Shown here: piece after piece, positions 1 to 10,530 of the stretch
Layout of the letters: every line of letters begins with the position of its first letter
How positions within the stretch are numbered: the first letter of the stretch is position 1
Origin: Vandiemenella viatica
Lineage: Eukaryota > Arthropoda > Insecta > Orthoptera > Morabidae
Assembly: GCA_031002005.1 (NCBI GenBank)
Contig: JARYHS010011408.1
Coordinates: 215,646,402 to 215,710,401 of the forward strand
DNA length: 64,000 nt
Direction: 5' to 3'
Made by a program: the position numbers and the translations under genes
Notes under the pieces: model-generated
The model's input: the letters and a program-made list of their open reading frames with translations, nothing else
Database searches by the model: none
Told to the model about the DNA's origin: nothing

Positions 1-870
1 GCGCAGCATTGAGAGTAAATTTGTCAGTTGTGGACGGATCTAGGCTAATCAAAACGAGAAATCTTGCCGAAAGTAACCAGCGATATAGTACTGTTTCAGG
101 TATACATAAGAAGTAATGCCATATTAATAGGGCTCGTAGATTTTAAACCCCTAAAACCTCGAAATAAGACTAAGACTGCAAACACGACGTTAAAAATAAT
201 GCGACAAAAACATATTATCCTCCTTTATTATTTGAAATGTGTCTCAGGTTACATGCAATCATAGATAATAAGTTGTTAGCATTATTCTAACTTTGTTGTT
301 AAAACTATTGATATGTGACTAAATAATAACACTGGAAGATGAAAATATTGCGGATTACTAGGTATATTTCAGACACATCCTACAATAACTGAAGAACAAT
401 TGAATTAGAGACGACAGCTGGCGTTATACAAATTTAGCGCTGTACATGGGCTGCAAACGGAAAGAAAATTACACAGAAATCCATCAATGTAAGGCATGAT
501 GCTCACAGTAACAGTAATAGTTGAATGCAATCTTCTGTAGGTAACAACAAATATAGTTTAATATTTCGCAAAGATATTTGTAGATTTCAGTTTCTGAGCG
601 ATGGTTAAAATCAGGATATCTGAAATTTATGCCGACTTCCTGGAAATCGACTAAGACAACAATGTAATTTTTCCAAGCTTTGGTTGGCAGATACAAGATT
701 TAAAAAAAAAAAAAATCATCGATAGTATAATCGCGGATGTGAAACTAATAGAGAAGTTATTATTCAACGCATTTTGGTTGGCTATCAGGATCATTTAATA
801 TTTAGATTTCTTAACGATGTCACCATTATTTAATATATCTATTGTATAATTATAAGGTGGTATTTAATAA
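1..870. other. AT-rich DNA, no gene recognised
   Basis: Only short chance open frames are present, none with a recognisable motif. A short A-run lies near 702-714. I see no repeat end, tRNA-like box or splice pattern that I can defend. Confidence 0.6.
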
Positions 871-957
871 AGACATTGTTTTGTAAAATGAAAGACCGTG
901 ACCAAATTTGGCTAGTTCTAGCGGCCATGACGCTTTCACAGTTGTTTCGGCAAGCTG

Positions 958-971
958 CCGCCAGATGGCAG
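958..971 (+). promoter_or_regulatory. CTCF-like motif 1
   Basis: CCGCCAGATGGCAG matches the CTCF core consensus CCASYAGRKGGCRS at 13 of 14 positions, the mismatch being the third base. The consensus is known from vertebrates and largely shared by insect CTCF. Binding is inferred only. Confidence 0.4.
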
Positions 972-1076
972 CACGGCGGGGCGGGCAACGTCAAACTGCT
1001 GGCAACCCCACAAGTGCGGGACGCGCCACTGACTGTACTCTGCTGCGGGTCGCGTTACCGTTCGCTTCGCAGGGGA

Positions 1077-1090
1077 ACCGCAGAGGGCGC
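1077..1090 (+). promoter_or_regulatory. CTCF-like motif 2
   Basis: ACCGCAGAGGGCGC matches CCASYAGRKGGCRS at 12 of 14 positions, including the whole AGRKGGCRS core. It has the same orientation as the motif at 958-971, about 120 bp away. Confidence 0.35.
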
Positions 1091-1137
1091 CGCGTTGCCG
1101 CGTTAACAACAGCTGTCACAGCCTCGACTCGCTCACG

Positions 1138-1147
1138 CCAGGTGAGT
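1138..1147 (+). other. Possible 5' splice site
   Basis: CCAG followed by GTGAGT (intron from 1142) is close to the ideal metazoan donor. It sits within the CpG-rich block, where a non-coding first exon could end. No partner acceptor was identified. Confidence 0.25.
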
Positions 1148-1340
1148 TGCCGACAGCCTTTGTTTACCTCGCACTGCACGTGGCCGCTCGTGTAAAGTGA
1201 CGGCCTGGGATCGATACCTGGCCGGTGTGCCGCTTTCTGCTGCTGCATTAATTACGAGGCACGACTGCTAGCCTTCTCGAGTGCTCTTCTACGCCTCGTC
1301 AAGCGGCCCTGCCCAGCGGTCAGCCGTTAACACTTGTTTT

Positions 1341-2636
1341 TCCTTCCTGCGACTCTGAATTGACGTGACAACTCTCACATACCGGAATGCAGTGTTGTGT
1401 GTGGGGGAGCGACCTAGTTGGAGTGGGCAGGCTGCTGCTTTCGTCACTATGCAGCCGGCACAAGCATCCGAGATGAAGCGACGGTCCGTGCGCGCAAGAG
1501 CCTGCAAGACGTGGGGAATGGAACGCTCGACCTGTGACGAAGAAAATGCGGAATGTGTCCAGTGACGTTTTAATCGCTTAAGCGCTAAAGACATCTTCAT
1601 CAATAGTCGAGAATACCCCTGTGACCATTTCTCACTTGTTACCCATCTAGATTCTAGTGCAACTTATTTCTGTACATATTTGTGTCCCTGGATAATGGGT
1701 TTACCACACGTTATTCTGCAAGGACTTCTAGCGATATTATCTTTGGTAGCTGTTTCGTGGTCGGTTACGCAGCTTTAAGCACGGTTTACGTAAAGAATAT
1801 TTCTCATCGATCAGCTGACGACGAGCTTTTCGCCGTTGTTATTGCTGTGATTCTTGGGCAGCTCACGTATACTGAAGAGACCGTTATGTTCGTCATACCA
1901 TCGTAAGGAACACACCAAATAAGGAATGGCCCTTTGAACGACTATGTATGGTGTTTTCCTTCATTTGTTGGATTCCTAATTTTTCAATTCATGTCTAAGG
2001 GATGACTTTACACAATGTTCTGTGGATTTAGTTTTCGGAGCAGCGGCTATACATTGCCTTTAATGTTGTTAAAATTTGTTTTTGATCATAAACTGCAATA
2101 CAAAATTCAATTAAGAATATTTTTAGCTGATTCTGAAAAGGTTTCTTATATTGTTAACGCAGTGAAAAACCCTTAGAGATCGAGATTGAATGCTTAACGA
2201 TTGACTGAGTAAATTTCTTTTATTTTTGTAAGGCCTTATTATTTGTTACGATCGTAAGATGACGGTGTTGAATCTAGCACTGTTAAAAAATTTTGATACT
2301 TACAGTTAAACACAATAGAATCGGCGCAACTATACGGAATCGTAGCACTGAGTATAAGCAAAATTATTGTTAGCTTTTGTTCTACAATAGTGAGCTGTGA
2401 CCCGTCCTTTTTTGTCGTTTACTTAATTTTTAGTGAGTTTGTTATACGTTTCTGAAATAAAGCTGGTCTTTTAAGAAACATTATAGATAAATACTGTGAG
2501 ACATTAGCTCTTCTTTTGTTTGTGTCAGCGGATCTAGGTTTATTGCCGTAAGCTGGTGGAAAAATAAAGCTAACTATAACATAAAAGTTGGGGCGTGATA
2601 ACATAATTGCTTCTAACTAATTTTCTTTTATTCAAA
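1341..2636. other. No recognisable gene
   Basis: GC content falls steadily after about 1560. Open frames are short and carry no known motif. If the donor at 1142 is real, this could be intron. Otherwise nothing is visible here. Confidence 0.5.
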
Positions 2637-2826
2637 GGATTCGAATCCCCGTCCGGACATCCTGATTTGAGTTTTTCATGGTTTCCCCAAATCACTCCAG
2701 GCGAATGCCGAGATGCTTCCTTCAAAAGGCCATGGCCGAATTCCTTTCCGTTCCTTGCCGCAGTTCCATCCCGCCTCTAATAACCTCGACGTCGACGAGG
2801 TGTAAAGCCACAAATAAAATAAAAAA
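2637..2826 (+). mobile_element. SINE-1 copy, 5'-truncated at the B box
   Basis: The copy starts in the tRNA B box (GGATTCGAATCCCCG) and continues through the shared SINE-1 body: CCCAAATCACTCCAGGC, then TCCTTCAAAAGGCCATGG, then GAATTCCTTTCCGTTCC. It ends with the CCTCGACGTCGACGAGG stem and an A-rich tail. The A box is missing. The same body recurs at 37602, 54783, 58135, 58776, 60010, 61183 and 61820. Confidence 0.85.
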
Positions 2827-3806
2827 TTATTCCAAGGACGATTATTTCGCAGATTGCTGTCTGAAACTATCTTTACTGTGGCGTCTCTACGATTATAGCA
2901 AAAGTATCGCAAGTAGGTAATAGGAAAAAACATACTTCCCGAAAACAAAGCAACCAAGTGTATCATATCTAGCTAGTAAATTTATCAGCGGTAAAAGAAA
3001 TTTATTGCTAGAAAAACTTAAATTTCGTGATACCCAATTAATATGGAAAAATCTGCTATTTTTGTGCGGATGTCCATTCGTAATTGCCGAACACTTTGGA
3101 AAAGTGATGGGAAAGACAGAAGCACTGTCTTCAGTTTCTTGGGTCCAATTCTGAAAGGAAATCTGATTGAAAAAAACTGGAAAAGTGTTAAAGGAATTCG
3201 TACAGACTCGCATAGAATTTTGTTTAGCTGAGACCAATACAAAAATAGGTTGACAGAGGATGTATGAGGCGTAGTAATACTCCGTTTTATTATTGACAGT
3301 TTTGAAGATAGGAAAAAGCCGAAGTAATTGGACTCTGAAGATGTCGAAAAGTTTCGTTGTCTATATAACTGAGATTTAGGTAGTTTTCAACACTCATCCG
3401 AGGCCAACTGCAAAAATATTGTATGGCAGATCTTATCGCGGTACATATGGAACTATCGTCATTCAATAGCAATGACGTAATCCGAATTCCGTTGATAATA
3501 CAACGAATTTTTGACTGCAGTTTTTACAGAACGCATATCACAATTTCAACTAGTCGTCCAGAAATGTTACCAATATAAGCTACGAAATTTCAAGGAATAC
3601 CAAATAGGTACCGGAAAAAAATGCATCTTAGCCATAATAATATTGTCCAAGCAATTATGCCACTTATCGCAAGCTCCACTTACCACAAAATAACAAGTAT
3701 TGTATCCCCTCGTATCATCAAAACAATATTTTTTCTTTAAAAGCATTGGCATCGTTAATTACGTCACAAGCACATTTCGAATAAAGCGTGACTGAGATAC
3801 ACGTAA
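2827..3806. other. AT-rich DNA, no gene recognised
   Basis: Short open frames occur on both strands (up to 114 codons at 2893-3237 minus), with low-complexity or unremarkable translations and no known domain. They are best treated as chance frames. Confidence 0.5.
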
Positions 3807-3814
3807 ACACATTA

Positions 3815-4058
3815 AACCGAGCCTTGTGGGTGAGCGGTAAAGTTCGGAGATGGCATTCGAGAGAAAGCACATTCAAATCCACATCTGAACACATTTCGAT
3901 TTTCCATGATGTCCGCAAATTAATCTAGGTAAATACCGGGTTTCTTCAAAAGGCCATAGTTGAATTCCTTCCCGTTCCTTTTCCTGCATCCTCTTCCGGC
4001 TGCAATGACCCTCCACGTGTACAAGCCGTAAAGCCAGAACCAAAAAAGAATAAAAAAT
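3815..4058 (+). mobile_element. SINE-1 copy, diverged, with target duplication
   Basis: A tRNA-like head (GTGGGTGAGCGGTAAAG, then a B box CATTCAAATCC) is followed by the SINE-1 body, with recognisable blocks CTTCAAAAGGCCATAG and GAATTCCTTCCCGTTCC, and an A-rich tail. ACACATTA at 3807-3814 repeats at 4059-4066, consistent with a target-site duplication. Many substitutions mark it as an old copy. Confidence 0.75.
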
Positions 4059-4066
4059 ACACATTA

Positions 4067-4509
4067 TAATAGCGAAATCAGTTTCCTTATATCAGTATTC
4101 TTACTTAATACAGCACAAGTTATTAACTTCCATATTTAAAATGTAATGTCTTACAACCCATCAGGCAACGAGCTACATCTGAAATGCAACTGGGATATAG
4201 CACACGCATTAACACAGTCCAAACATTCTGCTGCGAGCAACGTCTCTAAACCAAACGATGAAGGCCAGCCAGATATGTTCTTTCCGCGTTTCCATTTTAC
4301 ATGTGGGATCGTAAGGTAATGCAGAAACAACGGCGCGAGGCTGTGCAAAGAGGTGATCTCTTTCAGCATTCCGATGCAGCTGATGTAGATATTCGCCTCC
4401 TATCTCACTATAATGGTGACTTTTTTTTTTTTTTTAATTTTGTTTTGCCGACTGTGCAGTTCGCATCTTCCAGTGCCTTTACTGACACGGGTATCTTAGT
4501 GGGTGAAGA
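4067..4509. other. No recognisable gene
   Basis: The stretch is AT-rich with a T-run near 4422-4435. Short frames on both strands show no known domain. Confidence 0.5.
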
Positions 4510-4512
4510 ATA

Positions 4513-4709
4513 GGGAGCGTCCATAAACTATGTAGCTCTATTCTGGCCACACGTGAACCCCCCCCCCCTTCTACTCAACGTAGCCCGGCGTTGCTTTAGA
4601 CTCTACCCCCTCCCCCTCCCCCTTCCCTACGTAGTCCAGCGTAGCATTCCAGCCATCCTCTCCCCCCCCCTTTTCTCTACACAGAGTCGCGTAGTTTATG
4701 GACGCTCCC
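4513..4709. mobile_element. Short TIR element, family X (197 bp)
   Basis: The left end GGGAGCGTCCATAAACTA and the right end TAGTTTATGGACGCTCCC are inverted repeats. ATA flanks both sides (4510-4512 and 4710-4712), a 3-bp target duplication. The interior is C-rich and shorter than in the copies at 15544 and 56592, so this is an internally deleted, non-autonomous copy. A 3-bp duplication with GGG ends is compatible with a Zator-like or Harbinger-like origin, but no transposase is present to decide. Confidence 0.85.
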
Positions 4710-4712
4710 ATA

Positions 4713-6026
4713 TCTGCAGTTTTGCTGGGAGTCTAATCCACAGAAGCGTTTTAGCATATTTGAAATGTACAAAGACAGCTCTACGATGGGTGATTAACAA
4801 GTCCTTTTTGGAAATTACCCTCAAGGCTAGGATTTGTACCAGAAATCCTTTGTTGAATTCGAATCTTTACCACGAAGTTACCAGACAAGTATTCAGTCAT
4901 ACTAGTTCTTGGTTTTCAGAGACCATTCCGGGCAAATGTCTAATCGTACACCCAATATGGTGGGAGATTAGGGTTTAGTGTTGTAAAAAAATGTTTTTTT
5001 TTTCATAACTACTAAATCTCAAACTTGTAAGGTATTTATTGTTTAATGTGACTGTTTTAGAGCTTATACTAAGTACTTATCATAATTTTTAAATCTACTA
5101 TGTTTTTCTGGTTCAGTCGGAAAAAAACGAAAATATTGGCAACATGACTGAAGTTATCTTTTACGAACGGGGACTTCCCGAAGAGGCTAGGTTACGCGAG
5201 AAGGAATCCCCGTTCCCCGTTGTTTGGGTTGATACTCGTTATTTGAACCAGTGATGCCAGCCATCCCTATGAATTTATCTGTAGACCTACGGATCTTTTT
5301 TAAAAAATTAGGAATTTTAAATTTATCTACGATTTTTGCCACTTTTTATTACTTATTGTGCTTTCCTTATATTTGTATACTTGTTAAACTCTCAGCGTAT
5401 TGTGATACTGAGTCATTAAATTGTCAGTAATTATGAATTCCTTGCAACCATTAGCGTAAACCAACGATTGAAAAGAAATAATAGATTTAAATTCAGACTT
5501 AAAAGACCGTGATACAGAACTATCGGCGTAGTCTATATGCACAGTGTGTACTTTGCTCATAATTTAAAATTGCAATCTCAAAATCTTTTGCGTACAATAC
5601 AAGAACAACCAGTAAAAGAAAATGCAACTATTTCTGAAGTTATGGATCTAGAGGAGACAGAAGAAGAAACAGAAAATTCCGACACCGACCGAACTAGTGT
5701 TGGTAGTGCTGATACTAGTGAATGTGGCAACATAGATACATTTATGAATCATTATATGGTTCAGTGAGATTTAAAACACACATGTAAAATGTAAGTTCCG
5801 TAAATAAAACTATAATTTATCAAATTTACCAAATTTAGAAAAAAAAAACAAGGGTGCTAGGTTTTATTATGTTTTTTTCATAAAGCTGAAAAACTTTTTT
5901 TTTTCATTTTGCAACTCTATTAGGGTGGTCAAGTTATTCGGAAAAATATTTTTATCTTTGGAAGATAAAATACAGTGTATGGAAAAAAATTAAATTTATT
6001 ATTTTATTGCCTATAACAATGTTATG
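4713..6026. other. AT-rich DNA, no gene recognised
   Basis: The longest notable frame, 5537-5767 plus, encodes 76 residues with an acidic stretch (EETEEETENSD). It has no recognisable domain and no obvious exon context. The rest holds homopolymer runs and short frames. Confidence 0.45.
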
Positions 6027-6250
6027 TGGTCTCCAAACAGGCTGCGCGATACGCCTCCATCATAGCCGCCTAACCTAACCTGGTAAACCTACCAGATACA
6101 GTGGACCTACAGTTTAACGAGGACTCCGAACCAAGGAGCGTTCAAAGCTTTGCCGGAGTTGGTCAGTTTTAGGGCCCGTAAACTTCCCAGACAAGACCGG
6201 GATTCGAACTGGGGATCTTCAGTAGCACACTCACGTGCCTTAACCAACTT
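6027..6250 (-). mobile_element. SINE-2 copy, tRNA head interrupted
   Basis: Read on the minus strand, a tRNA-like region with B box (CCCAGTTCGAATCCCGGTC) precedes the SINE-2 body, which ends in the shared AGGTTAGGCGGCT block. Related copies lie at 8303, 26424 and 30534. The head end is cut by the TIR element starting at 6252, whose target duplication CCAACTTT lies within or beside the SINE. Confidence 0.75.
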
Positions 6251-6251
6251 T

Positions 6252-6554
6252 GGGATTACTGGAGGTCGCAATTCCGCAAGGAACTGGCGTCATAATACTG
6301 GAGTGGTCAAACACTAGACTCCGCTAGACATACTTTCGGAAGTACATTTAACGATTTCTTGCTGATCCAGGTTGTATTACAACCTAATTTCTGGTGGAAG
6401 ATAATGGTCCAGGCTGTATTACAACGGAATTACTGCTTGAAATTAATACGTCTTGCAATTGACTACAGAAATATTCTGACGTCATTATTGAATGTTGCAT
6501 GGCCGACTATGGGCCATGTGAATGTTGTAGCGGAATCGCTATCTCTAGTAGACC
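6252..6554. mobile_element. TIR element, family T, 8-bp target duplication
   Basis: The left end GGGATTACTGGAGGTCGCAA and the reverse complement of the right end (GGTCTACTAGAGATAGCGA) form an imperfect inverted repeat of about 25 bp that ends in ATTCCGC on both sides. CCAACTTT flanks it at 6244-6251 and 6555-6562. The interior contains a repeated TGTATTACAAC block. A second copy lies at 13820-14077. No coding capacity is visible. An 8-bp duplication is typical of hAT and P-type elements, but the ends do not settle the superfamily. Confidence 0.75.
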
Positions 6555-6562
6555 CCAACTTT

Positions 6563-6896
6563 TTGCTCATTTATTGCCTCATACATATTGTTTCCTGCTT
6601 ATGGAATTAGCTACTAATTTTCTGTTTCATTTCAAAGTGTTATTACAGCTATCAAAATCAAGAATTATGAACAAATAAAACACATTTTTTACTAAATTTT
6701 TTAGTTTCTTTCCCCCGCCATTTTGCATTAGTCACTCTTTTGGTGAAAGCTGAAATGGCGGGAACAAGTGCGGATAGGACATAATTATTTTGAACTAGTA
6801 AAAAGAGTAAGTTTCATTTTGTTTTGCCATAAGCACTAATGTAATTTGGTAATTACGTAAAGAGTATTCGGTTCCATTTTACCAGTAATATGGTAT
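6563..6896. other. No recognisable gene
   Basis: AT-rich with two imperfectly inverted short segments near 6715-6765 (CCGCCATTT and AAATGGCGGGAAC). Nothing coding. Confidence 0.45.
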
Positions 6897-7091
6897 GATT
6901 GGCAGACGTTTGGGTGGGTGTAACGTTCGCTTCTATCATCCATTAGGTCACGGTATCTACCCGTGGCCGTTCGGATTTTTGTTTTACGTTGTTTCCCGAA
7001 ATTACTCAGGATGAACACTTCGAAAGCCGATATCAATCCCCGGGTCTTATGAACTTGACGTCAACAAGCGGTAAGTCACCAATTAAAAAAA
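6897..7091 (+). mobile_element. SINE-1 copy, strongly diverged
   Basis: GGGTGGGTGTAACG resembles the SINE-1 A-box region. GTTTCCCGAAATTACTCAGG corresponds to the conserved CCAAATCACTCCAGG block, and GACGTCAACAAGCGGTAAGTC to the 3' block before an A-rich tail. The body is shortened and heavily substituted. Confidence 0.55.
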
Positions 7092-8302
7092 ATTATCTGA
7101 TTTGCTAACATGTTCCCGTTTATCATATATCACTGAGCATTTCTGTTCCCAGTGACCTTTAAGGACCACACACTAAAGTGAACCTCTGATTAAAATGGAA
7201 AGTATTCCACTAATGCTTTGTTTCAATTAAAATGGCACGTTATTGTGGAAGCGACTGCACGATGTGTTTTCAAGGTCACAATTTTCCATCGTTGTTGGTG
7301 ATACTCTGATACGTACAACTTCTCAACGATTTAGTATGTTTGGAAATTTACAAGTTAGCCTTTGTATAGCAGATGTGCGTTCCTACCAATATAGGTTGTA
7401 TGAAGTTTTCAAGCTAGATCATAAGCTATCAAACTGTCAAAACCGCATCCAAATCTGTTTGGTAGATAATGTGTGATACCTTAAAGAAATCCCCAGGAAA
7501 CGACAGCTTACAGATAAATGTACTGACAGCGTTAATAATTGTAAGATATTTAGCCCTACAACAAGCCTTCGACAGTTAGCCGACCCTAAATTTCTGACAC
7601 ATTATCCGACCTGACTAAACAAACATTGTGAAGCAGATGTCCTTGGTAACGCGATACAAAGTGGACCACGGACAGACTCCTAGCTTAATGATTTAAACAG
7701 AGTAAACATTTTCATGTGAAGACCTTCAGGTATGTTTACTCGGGGTCAACGATGTTAATTAAAAATGGGATTACGATTCCTGGATAATAAAGATAAGATT
7801 TTATTCTTTTCCTCCTAAATCGATAGTTTCTGATGTAGTGTGGGATAATCATAATACAAACAGCGGTTACTGTCGGGGGATTTTGAAATAAATGAGTTTT
7901 TAAACTCCCATCAAATGAGACGCAGTTAAAACTATGGATCCATTTATTCTTTATGATAAGAAATGCTGACTTCAGTAATTAACTGGTGTTACGCGTAATG
8001 TTAGGTATGCGCGCCTATTGTGGACACATTAAGAATTTATTTTTCCGTTTCCGAAGTCTCTGACAATACTATTTCACAACTATGCATTCTAATGTCATTT
8101 CCTACACCTTGAATATTTTTATTTCGTCACATATAACAGTTGCAGGTTCAAACGTATAAAATTAAGAAAACAGTTGGTAATGATTTGGGACTGCTGAAAG
8201 AAGTGACAAATTGAAACCATCAATATCATACGCGCAACACATCATACTTATACCTACAGGTATACTAAATAATAATAATTCCGTGTAGTTGTAATTAACT
8301 AG
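7092..8302. other. AT-rich DNA, no gene recognised
   Basis: Scattered short open frames (up to 77 codons at 7243-7476) have no recognisable domain, and no repeat boundary is clear. Confidence 0.5.
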
Positions 8303-8562
8303 TGATGGAGTTTCTAGGGTTGCGCATCCGTCCCTGTCTTAGCCGCCTTAACCTAACCCGGCAGTTCTACCAGGTACACAGTTTAATGTAGAACCCGAAC
8401 CACGGAAGCGTTCTGGCGTACTTCACACTACAAGGCCAGCTGTGACAGAGGTGAAGGTCGGATTTAGGGTCTATGAAAATCGCCACCGAGACGGGGACTC
8501 GAACCAGGGACCTTTTAACTCCGCATCCAAACACCATAATCACTGAGCTACCAGACCGGTAT
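8303..8562 (-). mobile_element. SINE-2 copy
   Basis: On the minus strand the head reads GGTCTGGTAGCTCAGTGATT (A-box region), followed by a B box in CCCTGGTTCGAGTCCCCGTC. The SINE-2 body follows, with the blocks GAAGTACGCCAGAACGCTTC and CCGGGTTAGGTTAAGGCGGC. It aligns along most of its length with the copies at 26424 and 30534. Confidence 0.8.
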
Positions 8563-8672
8563 AGATATACATTTACCATTATCATGTCGTTGACGCGAAC
8601 TCTTAAGATTTTACTTATCCAAAAATCGCCCAAACGCGTCTAAAGAAGTTTTCACTTCAAAAACTAAAAATC

Positions 8673-8675
<3 letters not shown>

Positions 8676-8709
<34 letters not shown>
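8676..8709. repeat. (AG)n microsatellite
   Basis: An uninterrupted AG dinucleotide run of about 17 units directly follows the A-rich stretch at 8640-8675. Confidence 0.95.
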
Positions 8710-8710
<1 letters not shown>

Positions 8711-9677
8711 TCGGGATCCATAATTTTTCCGCTGGTTCGTTTGGTCGACTGTTTTGCGCCCAAAAGCGGCAATGTTTATGGACAAAGTAGTGTTCTGGGC
8801 AGTCATCGACGAGTAGATAGCTCATTCTCCGCGGGTAGCTTTCATCAGCCAGTATGGGTTTCTAACAGTAAAGCCGACTCTCTTCGCTCAAGTCTGTTCA
8901 CCATGTAGGCCCTGCAAGTTCATGGGGGCGGCATACCATCAGCCACTTAGCTTGCCATCCAATCATACAATAATCCATTAGTCTACGAGTTGTTACCCAA
9001 TCAGATGCAATTAGCATCTCATATAGGCGCTGTCGGGAGGATCCTCGCAGTCATGTTATCGGCTGTATGTTCACGGCTTTCAATGACATTAAATGGAACC
9101 TCATAACCGGTAGATGCCTGTTATCATTCATAATAGGATAGAATCTCATCTGGTCATCTAACACGTACCAGCCTTCCCCTATCCTGGTTGCCGAACTTAC
9201 TAATCGGCTGGTGTCATATTATTCCTGACAAATTACATCTTATTAATTAGCCCACAAGACGCAAGAGCTCAAGATCATCAAGATAGAAGAGACTTCTACA
9301 GCTGCAAGAACGCCAAGAGGTTACTTAAACTATCCTCTAGAGTCCCACCACAGTTAAAGTCAACAATGAACCCAAATCTATCCCTCGGCTACCCTGTCAG
9401 TCCTGTCAGTCAGATAGGGCTCTTACACTGGTTGCTTGACAGTGCGTAAATTTGAAACTTAAACAATCCAAGCATTATTAATACGCACACAACAAATCCT
9501 CTTATATGAAATGCGAATCTGGAGACTGCATACGTCATCTATAGCTATTGGCTACAGAATCGTCACGTGCCAGCCGCCATTCGCGAATCAACAGCCACCA
9601 TATTACAATTGTTCCTTTTTCGTTGCTTTTTGTTTATTTACGAGAAAATAGATCCAGAAACTCGTGTAAGGAGAATG
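8710..9677. other. Unassigned moderate-GC DNA
   Basis: Base composition is more even here than in the AT-rich flanks, but stops interrupt all frames. I found no RT, transposase or protease motif and no terminal repeats. It may be an old unrecognised element or intron. Confidence 0.4.
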
Positions 9678-9970
9678 CAGGGGCGTAGCTACTATGGGGC
9701 TACGCGGTGCAGTGCACCGAGTCCCCTACGCTCAGGGGGCCCCCAAGCATACCCAAAGCGCAGTTCACAGGCCCACGAGCCTTCATGGCAAACTGGCGAC
9801 CTTTTTTTTTTTTTAGCTCTACAGTCGTCTAAGGGGGTCCCTGAGACAACTAAGGGCCCCATCCTCAGCTCAGGGGGCTCTTACCAGCAACACAAAGCAA
9901 AAAAAAGGTCGCCCATCTGGCCTGAGGGCCCAAGATAAATTTTTTGCACCGGGGCCCTTTGGCGTTCGAT
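9678..9970. mobile_element. Probable hAT-type non-autonomous element
   Basis: The left end CAGGGGCGTAGCTACTATGG has the CAGGGGCG start common in insect hAT elements. The body is G- and C-run rich (GGGGCCCCC-type blocks) with two poly-T/poly-A tracts around 9804 and 9898. The right end near 9960 (CACCGGGGCCCTTTGGCG) is degenerate, and I could not find a clean inverted repeat or 8-bp duplication, so the right boundary is approximate. An open frame crosses it (9567-9938) but encodes no known domain. Confidence 0.5.
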
Positions 9971-10115
9971 GTTAGTTATATTGTCTGTATCAGTTATAAG
10001 AATTAGGTTAAAACATAACCTAAGAATTTTTTTGGCAGAAGATAGGAAACAATGAAGTTTATTAAAATTTCAGAGAAAGTTTACGCGAAAAGTACGTAAT
10101 CACGAAATATATCAG

Positions 10116-10530
10116 TCAAATAAATGACAGTTATCGGTTTTTGCTATTATACTTTCCGTCATTTAAAGTATAATGCATTTATTTAAATAAATCATAGCCA
10201 AATTCTCCTATAATCTAACCACAGTATGGTACTCATATCATTAAAAATTATCTTTATTCGTTTTTCCTTAAAAGCTTTTCTAGAATAAATTCCTTCTACC
10301 ACCATAGAATATTTCATGCGGATGAAGTAGTTCCATATTAATTATTGTGCTGAATTGTGCCTGGACATGGAATAAAACTGATATTACATGGTATAGCAAA
10401 CGTTTTTGGGATTCCGAATTTATTTTTAATTTGTTTCTATACTTCCGTCGCCAGTAATTCAGTTGAAGTTATTACTGTATTGCTATATGAACTGCTAACA
10501 AAATATGTAGAACGTGATAAAATTAAGGTT
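10116..10530. repeat. Dispersed repeat R, copy 1
   Basis: The segment aligns in the same orientation with 13751-14550. Shared blocks include CAAATAAATGACA, GCATTTATTTAAATAAATC, TTATTCGTTTTTCCTTA, GAAGTAGTTCCATATT, GCTGAATTGTGCC and TCTATACTTCCGTCG. This copy lacks the family T insertion found in copy 2, so it approximates the empty site. No coding potential is visible and its class is unknown. Confidence 0.7.

Larger units (their letters stand above)
875..1340 (+). promoter_or_regulatory. GC- and CpG-rich island, candidate promoter or first exon
   Basis: This block is clearly richer in G, C and CpG than the AT-rich DNA on both sides. It contains two CTCF-like motifs (958-971 and 1077-1090) and a consensus-like splice donor at 1142. 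Overlapping open frames of about 76 to 95 codons on both strands are expected in GC-rich DNA and show no known domain. An island that ends in a donor would fit a non-coding first exon and promoter of a host gene whose other exons lie outside the window or are not recognised. It could also be a GC-rich repeat. No transcript evidence is available. Confidence 0.4.

Noticed and set aside
908..1195. Overlapping 76-95-codon frames in the CpG-rich block as a protein gene
   Set aside because: Frames are open on both strands, composition explains them, and no domain is recognisable.
5537..5767. Acidic 76-codon frame as a gene
   Set aside because: No family resemblance and no flanking exon or promoter evidence.
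6067..6082. CCTAACCTAACC as insect telomere repeat (TTAGG)n
   Set aside because: It is only two partial units, belongs to the SINE-2 3' block and recurs in other SINE-2 copies.
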